Shown here piece after piece: positions 26,060 through 33,799 of a stretch of 64,000 nucleotides of DNA. Location: the NCBI RefSeq assembly GCF_013385985.1, contig NZ_JACAOY010000006.1:266671-330670 (forward strand). The letters are read 5' to 3'. The first letter of the stretch is position 1; every line of letters begins with the position of its first letter. The notes beneath the pieces were generated by a model. It saw only the letters and a program-made list of their open reading frames with translations, had not been told where the DNA came from and did no database searches. A program made the position numbers and the translations under genes. Source of the stretch: Pseudomonas sp. B6002 (GTDB lineage: Bacteria > Pseudomonadota > Gammaproteobacteria > Pseudomonadales > Pseudomonadaceae).

Positions 26060-27189
26060 AACGTTACAGTAAAGGTGGTGCCCTGGATGGCGCAGGAACT
26101 CACGGCCACGTCGCCACCGTGTACCCTGGCCAGTTCGCGCACGATGTACAGGCCAAGGCCCACGCTGCGCACATCACTGCCCTGGTCGGTGCCCCGGGTC
26201 ATGGGTTCGAACAGCCCGGCCAGCAACGTTTGCGGGATGGCTGCGCCGTGGTTGTGCACCGACACTTCGCAGCCGCTGTCGCCCAGGCGTGAGGTGATGG
26301 TGATCGGCCGCAGCAGGTCGCCATACGCCACGCTGTTGGCCACCAGGTTGCCGATGATCTGTTGCACGCGGTCGGCATCCAGGCAAGCCTCGCCGCTGCC
26401 GTCGGCGGTGTGTTCCAGCGTGGCCTTGGGGAAGGCCACGCGCAGCTCGTCCACGGCGCGATGAATCACCGCGTGCAAATCCAGCGGCGCGGCCTTGATG
26501 GTGATGCCCTGGCCGACCCGGGCCTGGGTGAAGTCCAGCAGGTCGGCGATCATCCGTTGCGCACGCTCGGAGGATTGGGCGATATGCCCCAGCAACTGGC
26601 GCTCCTTGGCGGTGCGCTCGCCCCGGTTGAGAAAGTCCGACGCCATGCGAATGGCCGTCAGCGGGTTTTTCAAGTCATGGCTGACGATCGCCACCATCTG
26701 CTCGGCAAACAGCGCGCGGCGCTGGGCGATGGCATACGCCTCGCTGAGTTCGGCCTGGGCGTTTTTGAGGGCCAGTTCGGTGGCGGTTTTTTCCTGCAGC
26801 AGCGCCTCGGCCAGGTTGCGCGCGTTGAGCAACTCGCGCTCGTACTTGTCGCGGTCGGTGGTGCCGAACAATGCCAGGTCATGCACCACGCCGCCGGCCT
26901 GTTCGCGCTTGAGAGCATTGAGCAGCACGGTCACCTTGTGCCCGTCGCGGTGCAGCATGTCGAGCTTCACTTCGGTGACGCTGCCGCGCATGCGCAACAT
27001 GGGCGCCAGGTGAGTCTGGTGGAAGATCCGCCCGCCCATGGTCAGCAGGTCCTGGAAGCGCCGGCCGCACAACTCGGCGGTGCTGAACCCCAACCAGTCG
27101 CTGAAACGGGCGTTGGCTTGCACGATCGTGCCGTCTTCGGCGGTGACCGCCAGGGCACAGGCGGCGCTGTCGAACAGGTCAACTGGCAT
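26056..27189 (-). CDS. PAS-domain sensor histidine kinase
   Basis: 377 residues, no transmembrane segment. N-terminal PAS (LFDSAACALAVTAEDG to about residue 115), coiled coil (ARNLAEALLQEKTATELALK), HisKA with His171 (IVSHDLKNPLTAIRMA) and HATPase_c (QQIIGNLVANSVAYG N-box, VGLGLYIVRELARVHGG). Cytoplasmic sensor kinase with no response regulator next to it. The start overlaps the end of the upstream hydrolase gene by 11 bp, so the two are translationally coupled. Confidence 0.92.
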   Translation of the reverse strand: MPVDLFDSAACALAVTAEDGTIVQANARFSDWLGFSTAELCGRRFQDLLTMGGRIFHQTHLAPMLRMRGSVTEVKLDMLHRDGHKVTVLLNALKREQAGGVVHDLALFGTTDRDKYERELLNARNLAEALLQEKTATELALKNAQAELSEAYAIAQRRALFAEQMVAIVSHDLKNPLTAIRMASDFLNRGERTAKERQLLGHIAQSSERAQRMIADLLDFTQARVGQGITIKAAPLDLHAVIHRAVDELRVAFPKATLEHTADGSGEACLDADRVQQIIGNLVANSVAYGDLLRPITITSRLGDSGCEVSVHNHGAAIPQTLLAGLFEPMTRGTDQGSDVRSVGLGLYIVRELARVHGGDVAVSSCAIQGTTFTVTF

Positions 27190-27994
27190 GGGCGACCGCC
27201 CACGGCGCCAGGAACACTTCCATGGCCGCCGCGCACGCCTGTGGCGCGCTCATGTGCGGGCAATGGCCGACGTTATCGACCAGGCAATAGGTGCTGTCGG
27301 GCAACACGCTGTGCAGGTATTCGCCCACGGCGACCGGGGCGATCAGGTCATCGCTCGATTGCAGGATCAACACCGGGGTGTTGAGGCCGCTCACGTCCTG
27401 GCGGTTATCCGACAGGAAGGTGACCCGCGCAAACTGCTTGGCAATCTCCGGCTCGGTGCGGCAGAAACTGTCGGTCAGTTCCTCGCTCAGCGCCGGTTGC
27501 CCAGGCGCGCCCATGATGACCGGGGCCATGGTGCTGGACCAACCCAGGTAATTGCTGTCGAGGGTGTCGAGCAGGTCGTCGATGTCGCTGCGCGTGAAGC
27601 CGCCGACATAGCCGACGTCATCGATATAACGCGGGGAGGGGCCGATCATCACGTGGGCGGCGATACGCCCGGGCACCTGGCGGTCGGCGAGGGTGCCGAT
27701 CATCGCGCTGACCGAATGGCTGACCAGGATCACCGGGCCGACGGCAAAGGCGTCGATCAGCTCGTTCAAGTCACGGGCATAGCCGTCCAGCGTGCTGTAC
27801 TTGGCCTTGTCGAATGCACCCAGGTCCGAGAGACCGGCGCCGACCAGGTCATACATGACCACCCGGAAGCGCTCGAAAAATTGCGGCGCCAGGTAGTTCC
27901 ACATGGCCTGGTTGCAGCCGAAACCGTGGGAAAACACCAGGGTCGAGGTGCCGTGGCCCATCACACTGACGTTGTTGCGGTGTCGTAGGTCCAT
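27179..27994 (-). CDS. RsbQ/KAI2-like alpha/beta hydrolase
   Basis: 271 residues, the length of RsbQ. Features match this family: FSHGFGCNQAMW oxyanion loop, nucleophile Ser94 in VSHSVSAMIG, Asp in SSDDLIAPV and His in DNVGHCPHMSAP. RsbQ-type proteins bind and hydrolyse a small hydrophobic signal and pass it to a PAS-domain partner. Here the partner would be the PAS histidine kinase whose gene overlaps its 3' end. Confidence 0.88.
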   Translation of the reverse strand: MDLRHRNNVSVMGHGTSTLVFSHGFGCNQAMWNYLAPQFFERFRVVMYDLVGAGLSDLGAFDKAKYSTLDGYARDLNELIDAFAVGPVILVSHSVSAMIGTLADRQVPGRIAAHVMIGPSPRYIDDVGYVGGFTRSDIDDLLDTLDSNYLGWSSTMAPVIMGAPGQPALSEELTDSFCRTEPEIAKQFARVTFLSDNRQDVSGLNTPVLILQSSDDLIAPVAVGEYLHSVLPDSTYCLVDNVGHCPHMSAPQACAAAMEVFLAPWAVAHAS

Positions 27995-28073
27995 GGGCTT
28001 CTCGGTTATGGCGTATTGCTAGCGTGTTGGGAGTTTAGATAGTCAAAGGCGTGGGGTCACGCGTTATAGCGCC

Positions 28074-28121
28074 GATAGGGTAAAGTCGGCGCCTTCAGGA
28101 AGAAACTTCAGGTAATAAAGC
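28074..28121 (+). repeat. 48-bp leader repeat, copy 1
   Basis: The 48 bases before the first TPM gene (from GATAGGGTAAAGTCGG to the start codon) match 29368-29415 at 45 of 48 positions. It includes the AGGAAGAA and CAGGTAA segments that may act in ribosome binding. This shows that the tandem duplication included the leader. Confidence 0.85.
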
Positions 28122-29339
28122 ATGAGGCGGTGGTTGTACCCATCTATTTTGAGTCTGCTGGTACTAATGGCCACAGGCCTGTTGCGCGTCGCCCTGGCGG
28201 ACGCTTCGCCTATTGGCGTGGCCCTCGACCAGCGGGTGATCGACCTCACCCACACCCTCGACACCCGCGTCGTCACCCGTCTCACCGACCAACTCGCGGC
28301 GCTTGAACAAAGCAACGGTGCGCAAGTGGCGGTTCTACTGGTGCCCACCACCGAGGGTGCGAGTATCGAAGACTATGCCAACCAGGTGTTCCGCGCCTGG
28401 AAACTGGGGCGCAAGGAGTTCAACGACGGCATTCTGCTGGTGGTCGCCAAGGACGACCGCAACGTGCGCATCGAAGTGGGCTACGGGCTGGAAAACACCG
28501 TCACCGACGTGCTGGCCAAGCGCATCATCGAGGAGCGCATCACACCGGCTTTTCGTCAGGGCGACTATGCGGGGGGGATTACCGATGGCGTGAATGCCCT
28601 GGTATCGCTGGTGGAAGATGCCGGCTCGTTCAAACTGGTTGAGCAAGCGTCGCCGCTGGGCATCACTGCTGTGTTGCTGGCGTTTGTGATCGGAGCAGCG
28701 GGTGGTGTGCTGGTGGTGAGCCGCAGGCTGCGCATGCGCTACGCCGTGATGGCCACGCTGGTGCTGACGTTGCTGGTAGGGGTTTTAACCCTGTATCAGG
28801 ACTGGCCGTTGTACCCCTTGGTGTTTGCATCGAACGTGCTTGTAAGCGCTGTGGCATTCGCAATGTTGTGGCGGTTTCCCAGGCTGTTCTACTGCGCGTT
28901 GGCGTTACTGGTTTACGTCGTGAGTCTGCTCGTGGTGAACCAATACAACCCGTTCGACTGGTTAGATATTCTGGCGAGCACAGCCGTTTTGCTGGGAGGG
29001 GGCTGGCTACTATCGGAGTTCATGAAGATCGCCTGGGACAAGAGCCGAACAGGTTTTTTCGTACGATTGTGTTTGACGGTGGGGGTATATGTTGCGGCGG
29101 TATTGGAGGCGGGCGCAGGCCCCGACAGTTGGTTCTCGGCGGTGCGTACTGCTGCGATTGCAGCGCTGTTCATCTTCGGCCTGAGTCCCAGTGATTTCAC
29201 CTCGAGGTCTCGTCGTGTGCGCTTCAGGTCTCGCGGCAGTGCCTCCAGCGGCGGCTCTTCCAGCAGTGGTTCCTCCGGTGGCGGCGGGTCGGGCCGAGGC
29301 GGTTCCAGTGGCGGTGGCGGGGCTTCCGGCAGTTGGTAA
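28122..29339 (+). CDS. TPM-domain (YgcG-like) membrane protein, paralogue 1
   Basis: 405 residues. Signal sequence, then a TPM domain (RVIDLTHTLDTRVVTRLTDQ, GAQVAVLLVPTTEGASIEDY, WKLGRKEFNDGILLVVAKDD, VRIEVGYGLENTVTD), five or so transmembrane segments and a Ser/Gly-rich tail ending GGGGASGSW. TPM proteins are periplasm-facing membrane proteins linked to photosystem repair in plants and of unclear role in bacteria. Tandem with a close paralogue. Confidence 0.85.
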   Translation: MRRWLYPSILSLLVLMATGLLRVALADASPIGVALDQRVIDLTHTLDTRVVTRLTDQLAALEQSNGAQVAVLLVPTTEGASIEDYANQVFRAWKLGRKEFNDGILLVVAKDDRNVRIEVGYGLENTVTDVLAKRIIEERITPAFRQGDYAGGITDGVNALVSLVEDAGSFKLVEQASPLGITAVLLAFVIGAAGGVLVVSRRLRMRYAVMATLVLTLLVGVLTLYQDWPLYPLVFASNVLVSAVAFAMLWRFPRLFYCALALLVYVVSLLVVNQYNPFDWLDILASTAVLLGGGWLLSEFMKIAWDKSRTGFFVRLCLTVGVYVAAVLEAGAGPDSWFSAVRTAAIAALFIFGLSPSDFTSRSRRVRFRSRGSASSGGSSSSGSSGGGGSGRGGSSGGGGASGSW

Positions 29340-29367
29340 TGGGGGCTGGGCGCACGTGTTGTACATC

Positions 29368-29415
29368 GATAGGGTAAAGTCGGCACCTTCAGGAAGAAAC
29401 TTCAGGTAACAAAAC
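29368..29415 (+). repeat. 48-bp leader repeat, copy 2
   Basis: Second copy of the leader described at 28074-28121, directly before the second TPM gene; three substitutions distinguish the copies. Confidence 0.85.
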
Positions 29416-30621
29416 ATGATGGCGACTCTGCGGCAATCGATCGTGAGCCTGATGGCCATGCTGTTCATCGGCCTGTTGAGCACCGCCCAGGCGCAGGATT
29501 CGCCCATTGGGGTTGCCCTCGACCAGCGGGTGATCGACCTTACAAACACCCTCGATGCGGGCACGACCACCCGTCTAAAAGATCAGCTCGCCGCCCTTGA
29601 GCAGCGTAAAGGCGCGCAAGTCGCGGTATTGCTGGTGCCCACCACCGGTGGCGCGAGTATCGAGGACTATGCCAACCAGCTGTTCCGCGCCTGGAAACTG
29701 GGGCGCAAGGACGTCAACGACGGCATCCTGCTGGTGGTGGCGAAGGAAGATCACAAGGTGCGCATCGAAGTGGGCTACGGCCTTGAAGGCACCGTAACTG
29801 ACCTGTTGGCCCACCGCATCATCGAAGAACACATCACCCCGGCATTTCGCCAGGGCGACTTTGCGGGCGGCGTGCAGCAGGCAGTCAATGATTTGACCCT
29901 GCTGGTGGACGGCGGTGATCTGCCGGCGCCGGCTGCACGAGAGGTTAACCCTCAGTTCATTGCGCTACTGCTGGCGTTTATCGCCGGGGCCATTGGCGGT
30001 GTGCTGATGGCGGCCGGGAAGCTGCATTGGCGCCGTGCGTTGATTGCCAGCGTGGCGGCCACGGTGTTGCTGACCATTTACGGCGGTGGCCCTGACTGGC
30101 CGATGTACTTGCTGGTGTTGCCGTTGACCCTGCTGATTGGCGGCGCCACCTTCGGCGCATTGTGGATGGCGCGCGTGGTGTTTTACAGCGTGGTCGCGGT
30201 GCTGGCGTATATCGTCGGGTTGTTGGGGGTGGATCACTTCGTGGCAGTGGACTTCGTGCGCTGGCTGGCGATGCCACTGGGTGGCGCCTTGGTGCTGGGG
30301 TTATACGCGGGGTTGTTCTTGGTCATCCGCGAATCCTGGAGAAAAAGCCCGCGCTTTTTCATCGTGCGGGTGCTGGCGGTGGCGGCGGTGTACGTGGCGG
30401 TGGGGATGTTGCTGGGTCATGGCTACCAGGACTGGCTGGTCGCGATACCGGCGGCCTCGATCGTGGCGTTTATCGTGTTTGTGCAGAGCATTTCCGACGG
30501 CGGTTCTGGGTCGGGCGGTGGCTCGTCGGGTTCGAGTTCAGGCAGTTCCAGCTCCAGCAGTAGCAGTTCTTCGGGTGGCGGTGGCTCCAGCGGCGGCGGC
30601 GGAGCCTCCGGCAGCTGGTAA
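29416..30621 (+). CDS. TPM-domain (YgcG-like) membrane protein, paralogue 2
   Basis: 401 residues, same layout as the gene 76 bp upstream. The TPM domain is strongly conserved (SPIGVALDQRVIDLTNTLDA; LVPTTGGASIEDYANQLFRA), while the transmembrane half has diverged. The Ser/Gly tail is longer in serine and again ends GGGGASGSW, suggesting that this end is under selection. Probable tandem duplication followed by divergence of the membrane part. Confidence 0.85.
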   Translation: MMATLRQSIVSLMAMLFIGLLSTAQAQDSPIGVALDQRVIDLTNTLDAGTTTRLKDQLAALEQRKGAQVAVLLVPTTGGASIEDYANQLFRAWKLGRKDVNDGILLVVAKEDHKVRIEVGYGLEGTVTDLLAHRIIEEHITPAFRQGDFAGGVQQAVNDLTLLVDGGDLPAPAAREVNPQFIALLLAFIAGAIGGVLMAAGKLHWRRALIASVAATVLLTIYGGGPDWPMYLLVLPLTLLIGGATFGALWMARVVFYSVVAVLAYIVGLLGVDHFVAVDFVRWLAMPLGGALVLGLYAGLFLVIRESWRKSPRFFIVRVLAVAAVYVAVGMLLGHGYQDWLVAIPAASIVAFIVFVQSISDGGSGSGGGSSGSSSGSSSSSSSSSSGGGGSSGGGGASGSW

Positions 30622-30632
30622 ATGATTCCCCC

Positions 30633-30758
30633 TTGTAGTGAGCGAGCTTGCCTCGCGCCAAGGCCCCCGCAGTCCCCCCTGAAAAAACACGGCGCCCGGG
30701 CTGGGGCAACGCGTTCTGTCAGGTAGGGCGCAGCGCGGGGCAAGCCCGCTCACTACAA
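30633..30758. repeat. REPIN, class A
   Basis: Left arm CTTGTAGTGAGCGAGCTTGC, right arm GGCAAGCCCGCTCACTACAA, with a 60-odd bp spacer. The left arm has drifted (GCGAGCTTGCCTCGC). The right arm carries the TAG stop of the minus-strand methyltransferase gene (30753-30755). Confidence 0.85.
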
Positions 30759-31430
30759 GGGTTTGTGGGCGATCCAACCCTTGAAGCTGAAGCCGGCGTA
30801 GAACAGCTCCACGCCTTCGAACCCGGCCTCAACCAGCAAGGCCGCATCCGCCTCGGGCGACAACACCGGTAACTTCTCACTGATCGCCGCAATCGCTCGC
30901 TCGGCATCCGCCGCCGGCACACCTGAATCCACCGCAAACGCGGCGTAGCGCTTCAACCACCGGGCTTTCTCATCTGACGCCTGGGGGAAGCTGTGGTGCG
31001 CCACAATCAACGGCGCCCCCGGCCGCAAGCGTTGCCACAACGCCTTGAGCGTCTGCAGGCGCTCCTCGGCCGGGATGAAGTGCAGGGTCAGCAGGCACGT
31101 GGCTCCATCGAACGGGCCCGCTGGCGCCGTGTCGATGTACCCTTCATGCAACTGCGCGCGTTCCAGCAAGGGCCCCAACGTCGCCTGCGCCAGCTTCAAC
31201 ATCTCTGCCGACGGGTCCACCCCCACAAAGCGCCAACCCGGTTCGGCCTCGGCAAACCGCTTCAACTCCAACCCGCCGCCAGCCCCCAGCACCAGCACAT
31301 TACCCGTGGCCGGCACGCTTTCGCGCAGCAGCAACGTGGTCATGCGTTGCAGGCCTTCAAAGCCCGGCACCAGGCGCACAGGGCCTTCGGCGTAACGGGC
31401 AACGGCATCGGGGTCGGAAAAAAAGCTCAT
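30753..31430 (-). CDS. Class I SAM-dependent methyltransferase
   Basis: 225 residues. SAM-binding motif I LVLGAGGGLELKRFAE, motif II VGVDPSAEML and post-motif LLTLHFIPAEERLQTL fit small-molecule methyltransferases. AGGAG lies 7 bases before ATG 31430. Substrate unknown. The stop codon lies in the REPIN at its 3' end. Confidence 0.85.
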   Translation of the reverse strand: MSFFSDPDAVARYAEGPVRLVPGFEGLQRMTTLLLRESVPATGNVLVLGAGGGLELKRFAEAEPGWRFVGVDPSAEMLKLAQATLGPLLERAQLHEGYIDTAPAGPFDGATCLLTLHFIPAEERLQTLKALWQRLRPGAPLIVAHHSFPQASDEKARWLKRYAAFAVDSGVPAADAERAIAAISEKLPVLSPEADAALLVEAGFEGVELFYAGFSFKGWIAHKPL

Positions 31431-31552
31431 GGCGGGCTCCTGGACGGTGGACGAGGCGACAACCCTACTGCGGCAAACCAGCAGTGGCAATTGCCTCAAG
31501 GAATCAGGGATCATGTCGATATGATCTCATCGCTCACAAGGACCGTCACTCG

Positions 31553-32098
31553 ATGAAACTGCTGAAACTCGCCGCCGTCTTGACCCTGCCACTGCTCGGC
31601 GCCTGTTCCTCGGACTACCACTACAAGAATTACCAGGGCGATTGGGCCCCGGAAAAACTGCACCCCGTCGACCTCTCCAACAACGCCCCCGACGCCGCAC
31701 TGGTGTACTTCGACACCTGGCGCGAGCGTGAACTGGGCATTCCGTTCCACCGCCTGGTGCTGGCCCTGGAAGTGGATGGCGTCAAACTGCCCGGTGCCGG
31801 GCGCACGTCGATCCTCAACGTCACCGGCGAACAGGCGCTGAAACTCAGCCCCGGCAAACACTCGCTGCGCTGGTGCAACGTATCGATGAATGCCCTGGGC
31901 ACCGGCGGCGCGTTCTGCAACAACGGCGCCGACGACGTCGACTTCAAACCCGGCCAGCGTTATGTGGTGACCTTCCGCCTGACCGCCAGCACCAAGGGCG
32001 TGGGCCCGAACTACAGCACCGAATACCGCACCTATTCGAGCATCCGCAACCTGGACACCCAGGAAGTCATCTTCCCCGTACCGGGGCAGCAGGGTTGA
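31553..32098 (+). CDS. Lipoprotein of unknown function
   Basis: 181 residues. MKLLKLAAVLTLPLLGACSS has a lipobox LGAC. The mature part is beta-rich, with a pair of cysteines (RWCNVSM and AFCNNG) and a VRF-like PGQRYVVTFRLTAS segment, a layout often seen in DUF2846-type surface lipoproteins. No enzymatic motif seen. The downstream GNAT gene begins 5 bp after the stop. Confidence 0.75.
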   Translation: MKLLKLAAVLTLPLLGACSSDYHYKNYQGDWAPEKLHPVDLSNNAPDAALVYFDTWRERELGIPFHRLVLALEVDGVKLPGAGRTSILNVTGEQALKLSPGKHSLRWCNVSMNALGTGGAFCNNGADDVDFKPGQRYVVTFRLTASTKGVGPNYSTEYRTYSSIRNLDTQEVIFPVPGQQG

Positions 32099-32103
32099 GC
32101 GCC

Positions 32104-32625
32104 GTGATCCGCCAGGCCGCCCCCCGGGACGCCCTGTGCATCGGTGTGCTGGGCATGCAGGTGTTCCTCGACACCTACGCCACCGAAGGCATTCGCTGCG
32201 CGATTGCCAAGGAGGCCCTGCACGCCTTTGCACCCGAGTCTATCGCCCAACTGATCGAGCAACCCGGCACGTTGCTGCTGGTGGCTGAAGTGAACAACCA
32301 TCTGGTGGGGTTCGCCCAGATCACACTCAACGCCCGCCACGCGATGATCGAGGCCGGTGACGTTGCCGAGTTGCAGCGGTTGTACATCCAGGAGCGCTTC
32401 ACGGGGCAGCGCATTGGCCAGCAGTTGCTCGACGCGGCAGAACAGCAAGCGGCTGCGGGCGGGGCTTCGCTGCTATGGGCGACCGTGTGGGTGGGGAATG
32501 AACGGGCGCTGGGTTTTTACCCTCGGCGCGGGTATGTGGAGCTGGGTTCGCCCACTTATACCTTTCAAGGGGAAACCCACGAGAACCGGCTGTTTGGCAA
32601 AACCCTGGGCGCTACAACGGCTTAG
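32104..32625 (+). CDS. GNAT-family N-acetyltransferase A
   Basis: 173 residues from GTG 32104 (an in-frame TTG at 32095 overlaps the previous stop). Acetyl-CoA loop LQRLYIQERFTGQRIGQQLL and the late ERALGFYPRRGYVELGS are typical GNAT motifs. Substrate unknown; probably co-transcribed with the lipoprotein gene. Convergent with the next GNAT gene, overlapping by 14 bp. Confidence 0.8.
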   Translation: MIRQAAPRDALCIGVLGMQVFLDTYATEGIRCAIAKEALHAFAPESIAQLIEQPGTLLLVAEVNNHLVGFAQITLNARHAMIEAGDVAELQRLYIQERFTGQRIGQQLLDAAEQQAAAGGASLLWATVWVGNERALGFYPRRGYVELGSPTYTFQGETHENRLFGKTLGATTA

Positions 32626-33037
32626 ACAAAAACACCCGGAAACTGCCCTGCGGCTCACAAGGAACCTCGCCAAACCGCACCCAGCCGTGCTTCTCGTAAA
32701 ACCCCGGCGCCTGGAAACTTAAGGTGTACAACACCGCATTGCGGCAACCCCGGCGCCGGGCTTCGTCTTCAAACGCCTGCAGCAATTGGCTGCCCAGGCC
32801 TGAGCCGCGCAGGGATTCGGGCAGGTGGAACAGGTCGAGAAACGCCGTGCCCAGGGTGGTCTTGCCGGTGATGCCGCCGAGGGTTTGATGGGTGACGGGG
32901 TCTTTGATCAGTACCGTCAGCAAGCGCCGGTCGTTGTAACCGGCGACTGCCTCATTGAACGTCGCCAACCCGCTGCCCAGGAGTTGCTCGGCTTCGGCGT
33001 TGGGTTGGTCACTGATTTCAATCTGCGGCGCCGGCAT
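32612..33037 (-). CDS. GNAT-family N-acetyltransferase B
   Basis: 141 residues. LFHLPESLRGSGLGSQLLQAF is the acetyl-CoA-binding motif and APGFYEKHGWVRFGEV the C-terminal motif. ATG 33037 overlaps the stop codon of the next GNAT gene upstream (TGATG), so the pair is translationally coupled. Confidence 0.82.
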   Translation of the reverse strand: MPAPQIEISDQPNAEAEQLLGSGLATFNEAVAGYNDRRLLTVLIKDPVTHQTLGGITGKTTLGTAFLDLFHLPESLRGSGLGSQLLQAFEDEARRRGCRNAVLYTLSFQAPGFYEKHGWVRFGEVPCEPQGSFRVFLSKPL

Positions 33038-33528
33038 CAAAGGCTTCTCACCATCTCATGCCACGCCATCCCTCCATGATCCGACGGCGACGGCTGCACG
33101 TAGTCATACCCCATGCGCTCATACAGCGGCACATGCTGCTCCTTGCACATCAAATGAATCGTCTGCTTGCCCATGTCACGCATGCGCTGCACAAACTCGG
33201 TCATCAACACCTTGGAATAACCCTTGCCCTGCTGCGCCGGGTCGACCACCACCGACATGATCACCACATTCGGCGCCTCGGCCGAATGGCCCACCAGTTC
33301 CTTGAAGGCCTCATCCGACATCACCACGTCAAACGCGCAACCGCAGTTGATGAAGCCCACCACCGCGCCATCGGCTTCCAGGATCAGAAAGCCCTGCGGG
33401 TACTTTGAGATGCGCGTGGCGATCTTCTCCAGCGTCGCGGCTTCGTCGCCTTCGTAGGCGCTGATTTCGATTTCAAAGCAACGGGCGGCGTCGGCGGGTT
33501 GGGCATTGCGGAAGGTGAGGGCGGGCAT
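33037..33528 (-). CDS. GNAT-family N-acetyltransferase C
   Basis: 163 residues. SVVVDPAQQGKGYSKVLMTEF is the acetyl-CoA motif; the N-terminus FRNAQPADAARCFEIEISAY is conserved in GNATs related to serotonin/arylalkylamine N-acetyltransferases. ATG 33528 is preceded by AGGAAA; the frame upstream runs into a repeat. First gene of a two-gene unit. Confidence 0.82.
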   Translation of the reverse strand: MPALTFRNAQPADAARCFEIEISAYEGDEAATLEKIATRISKYPQGFLILEADGAVVGFINCGCAFDVVMSDEAFKELVGHSAEAPNVVIMSVVVDPAQQGKGYSKVLMTEFVQRMRDMGKQTIHLMCKEQHVPLYERMGYDYVQPSPSDHGGMAWHEMVRSL

Positions 33529-33596
33529 GGGTATTTCCTGAGGCGTTAAGCGAAAGCCCACATCATAGGCATCAGGCCAGATCACTGCCAGCCATG

Positions 33597-33707
33597 CCGC
33601 CGCCTTCGCGGCCTCGCTAAAGCTCGACGGCTCCCACATTTTTTGATCGCCCGCTGGCCTCCTGTGGGAGCTGACGAGCCCCAGCGAGGCTGCGAAGGCG
33701 GCGGCAC
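33597..33707. repeat. REPIN-like inverted repeat, class D
   Basis: Left arm CGCCGCCTTCGCGGCCTCGC and a complementary right arm (GCGAGGCTGCGAAGGCGGCG) with inner CTCCCACA/TGTGGGAG, about 111 bp. The same arm appears alone at positions 1-43. The 270-bp gap 33529-33799 holds this element and the terminator at 33761 and otherwise nothing I recognise. Confidence 0.75.
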
Positions 33708-33760
33708 AGGCACTACAAATCTCTCCTCATATCCCAATTCCCCGTTCACCAAAAACCAGA

Positions 33761-33780
33761 AAACCCGCCAAAGCGGGTTT
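33761..33780 (-). terminator. Rho-independent terminator of the NCS1 permease gene
   Basis: AAACCCGC-N4-GCGGGTTT stem; on the minus strand it is followed by TTCTGGTTTTT. It lies 20 bp after the permease stop codon. Confidence 0.75.
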
Positions 33781-33799
33781 CCTCATAGCTCATATCACT

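Noticed and set aside
33597-33707. CRISPR array or insertion-sequence ends
   Set aside because: A single inverted pair without spacers, direct repeats or a transposase; it matches REP-type elements.
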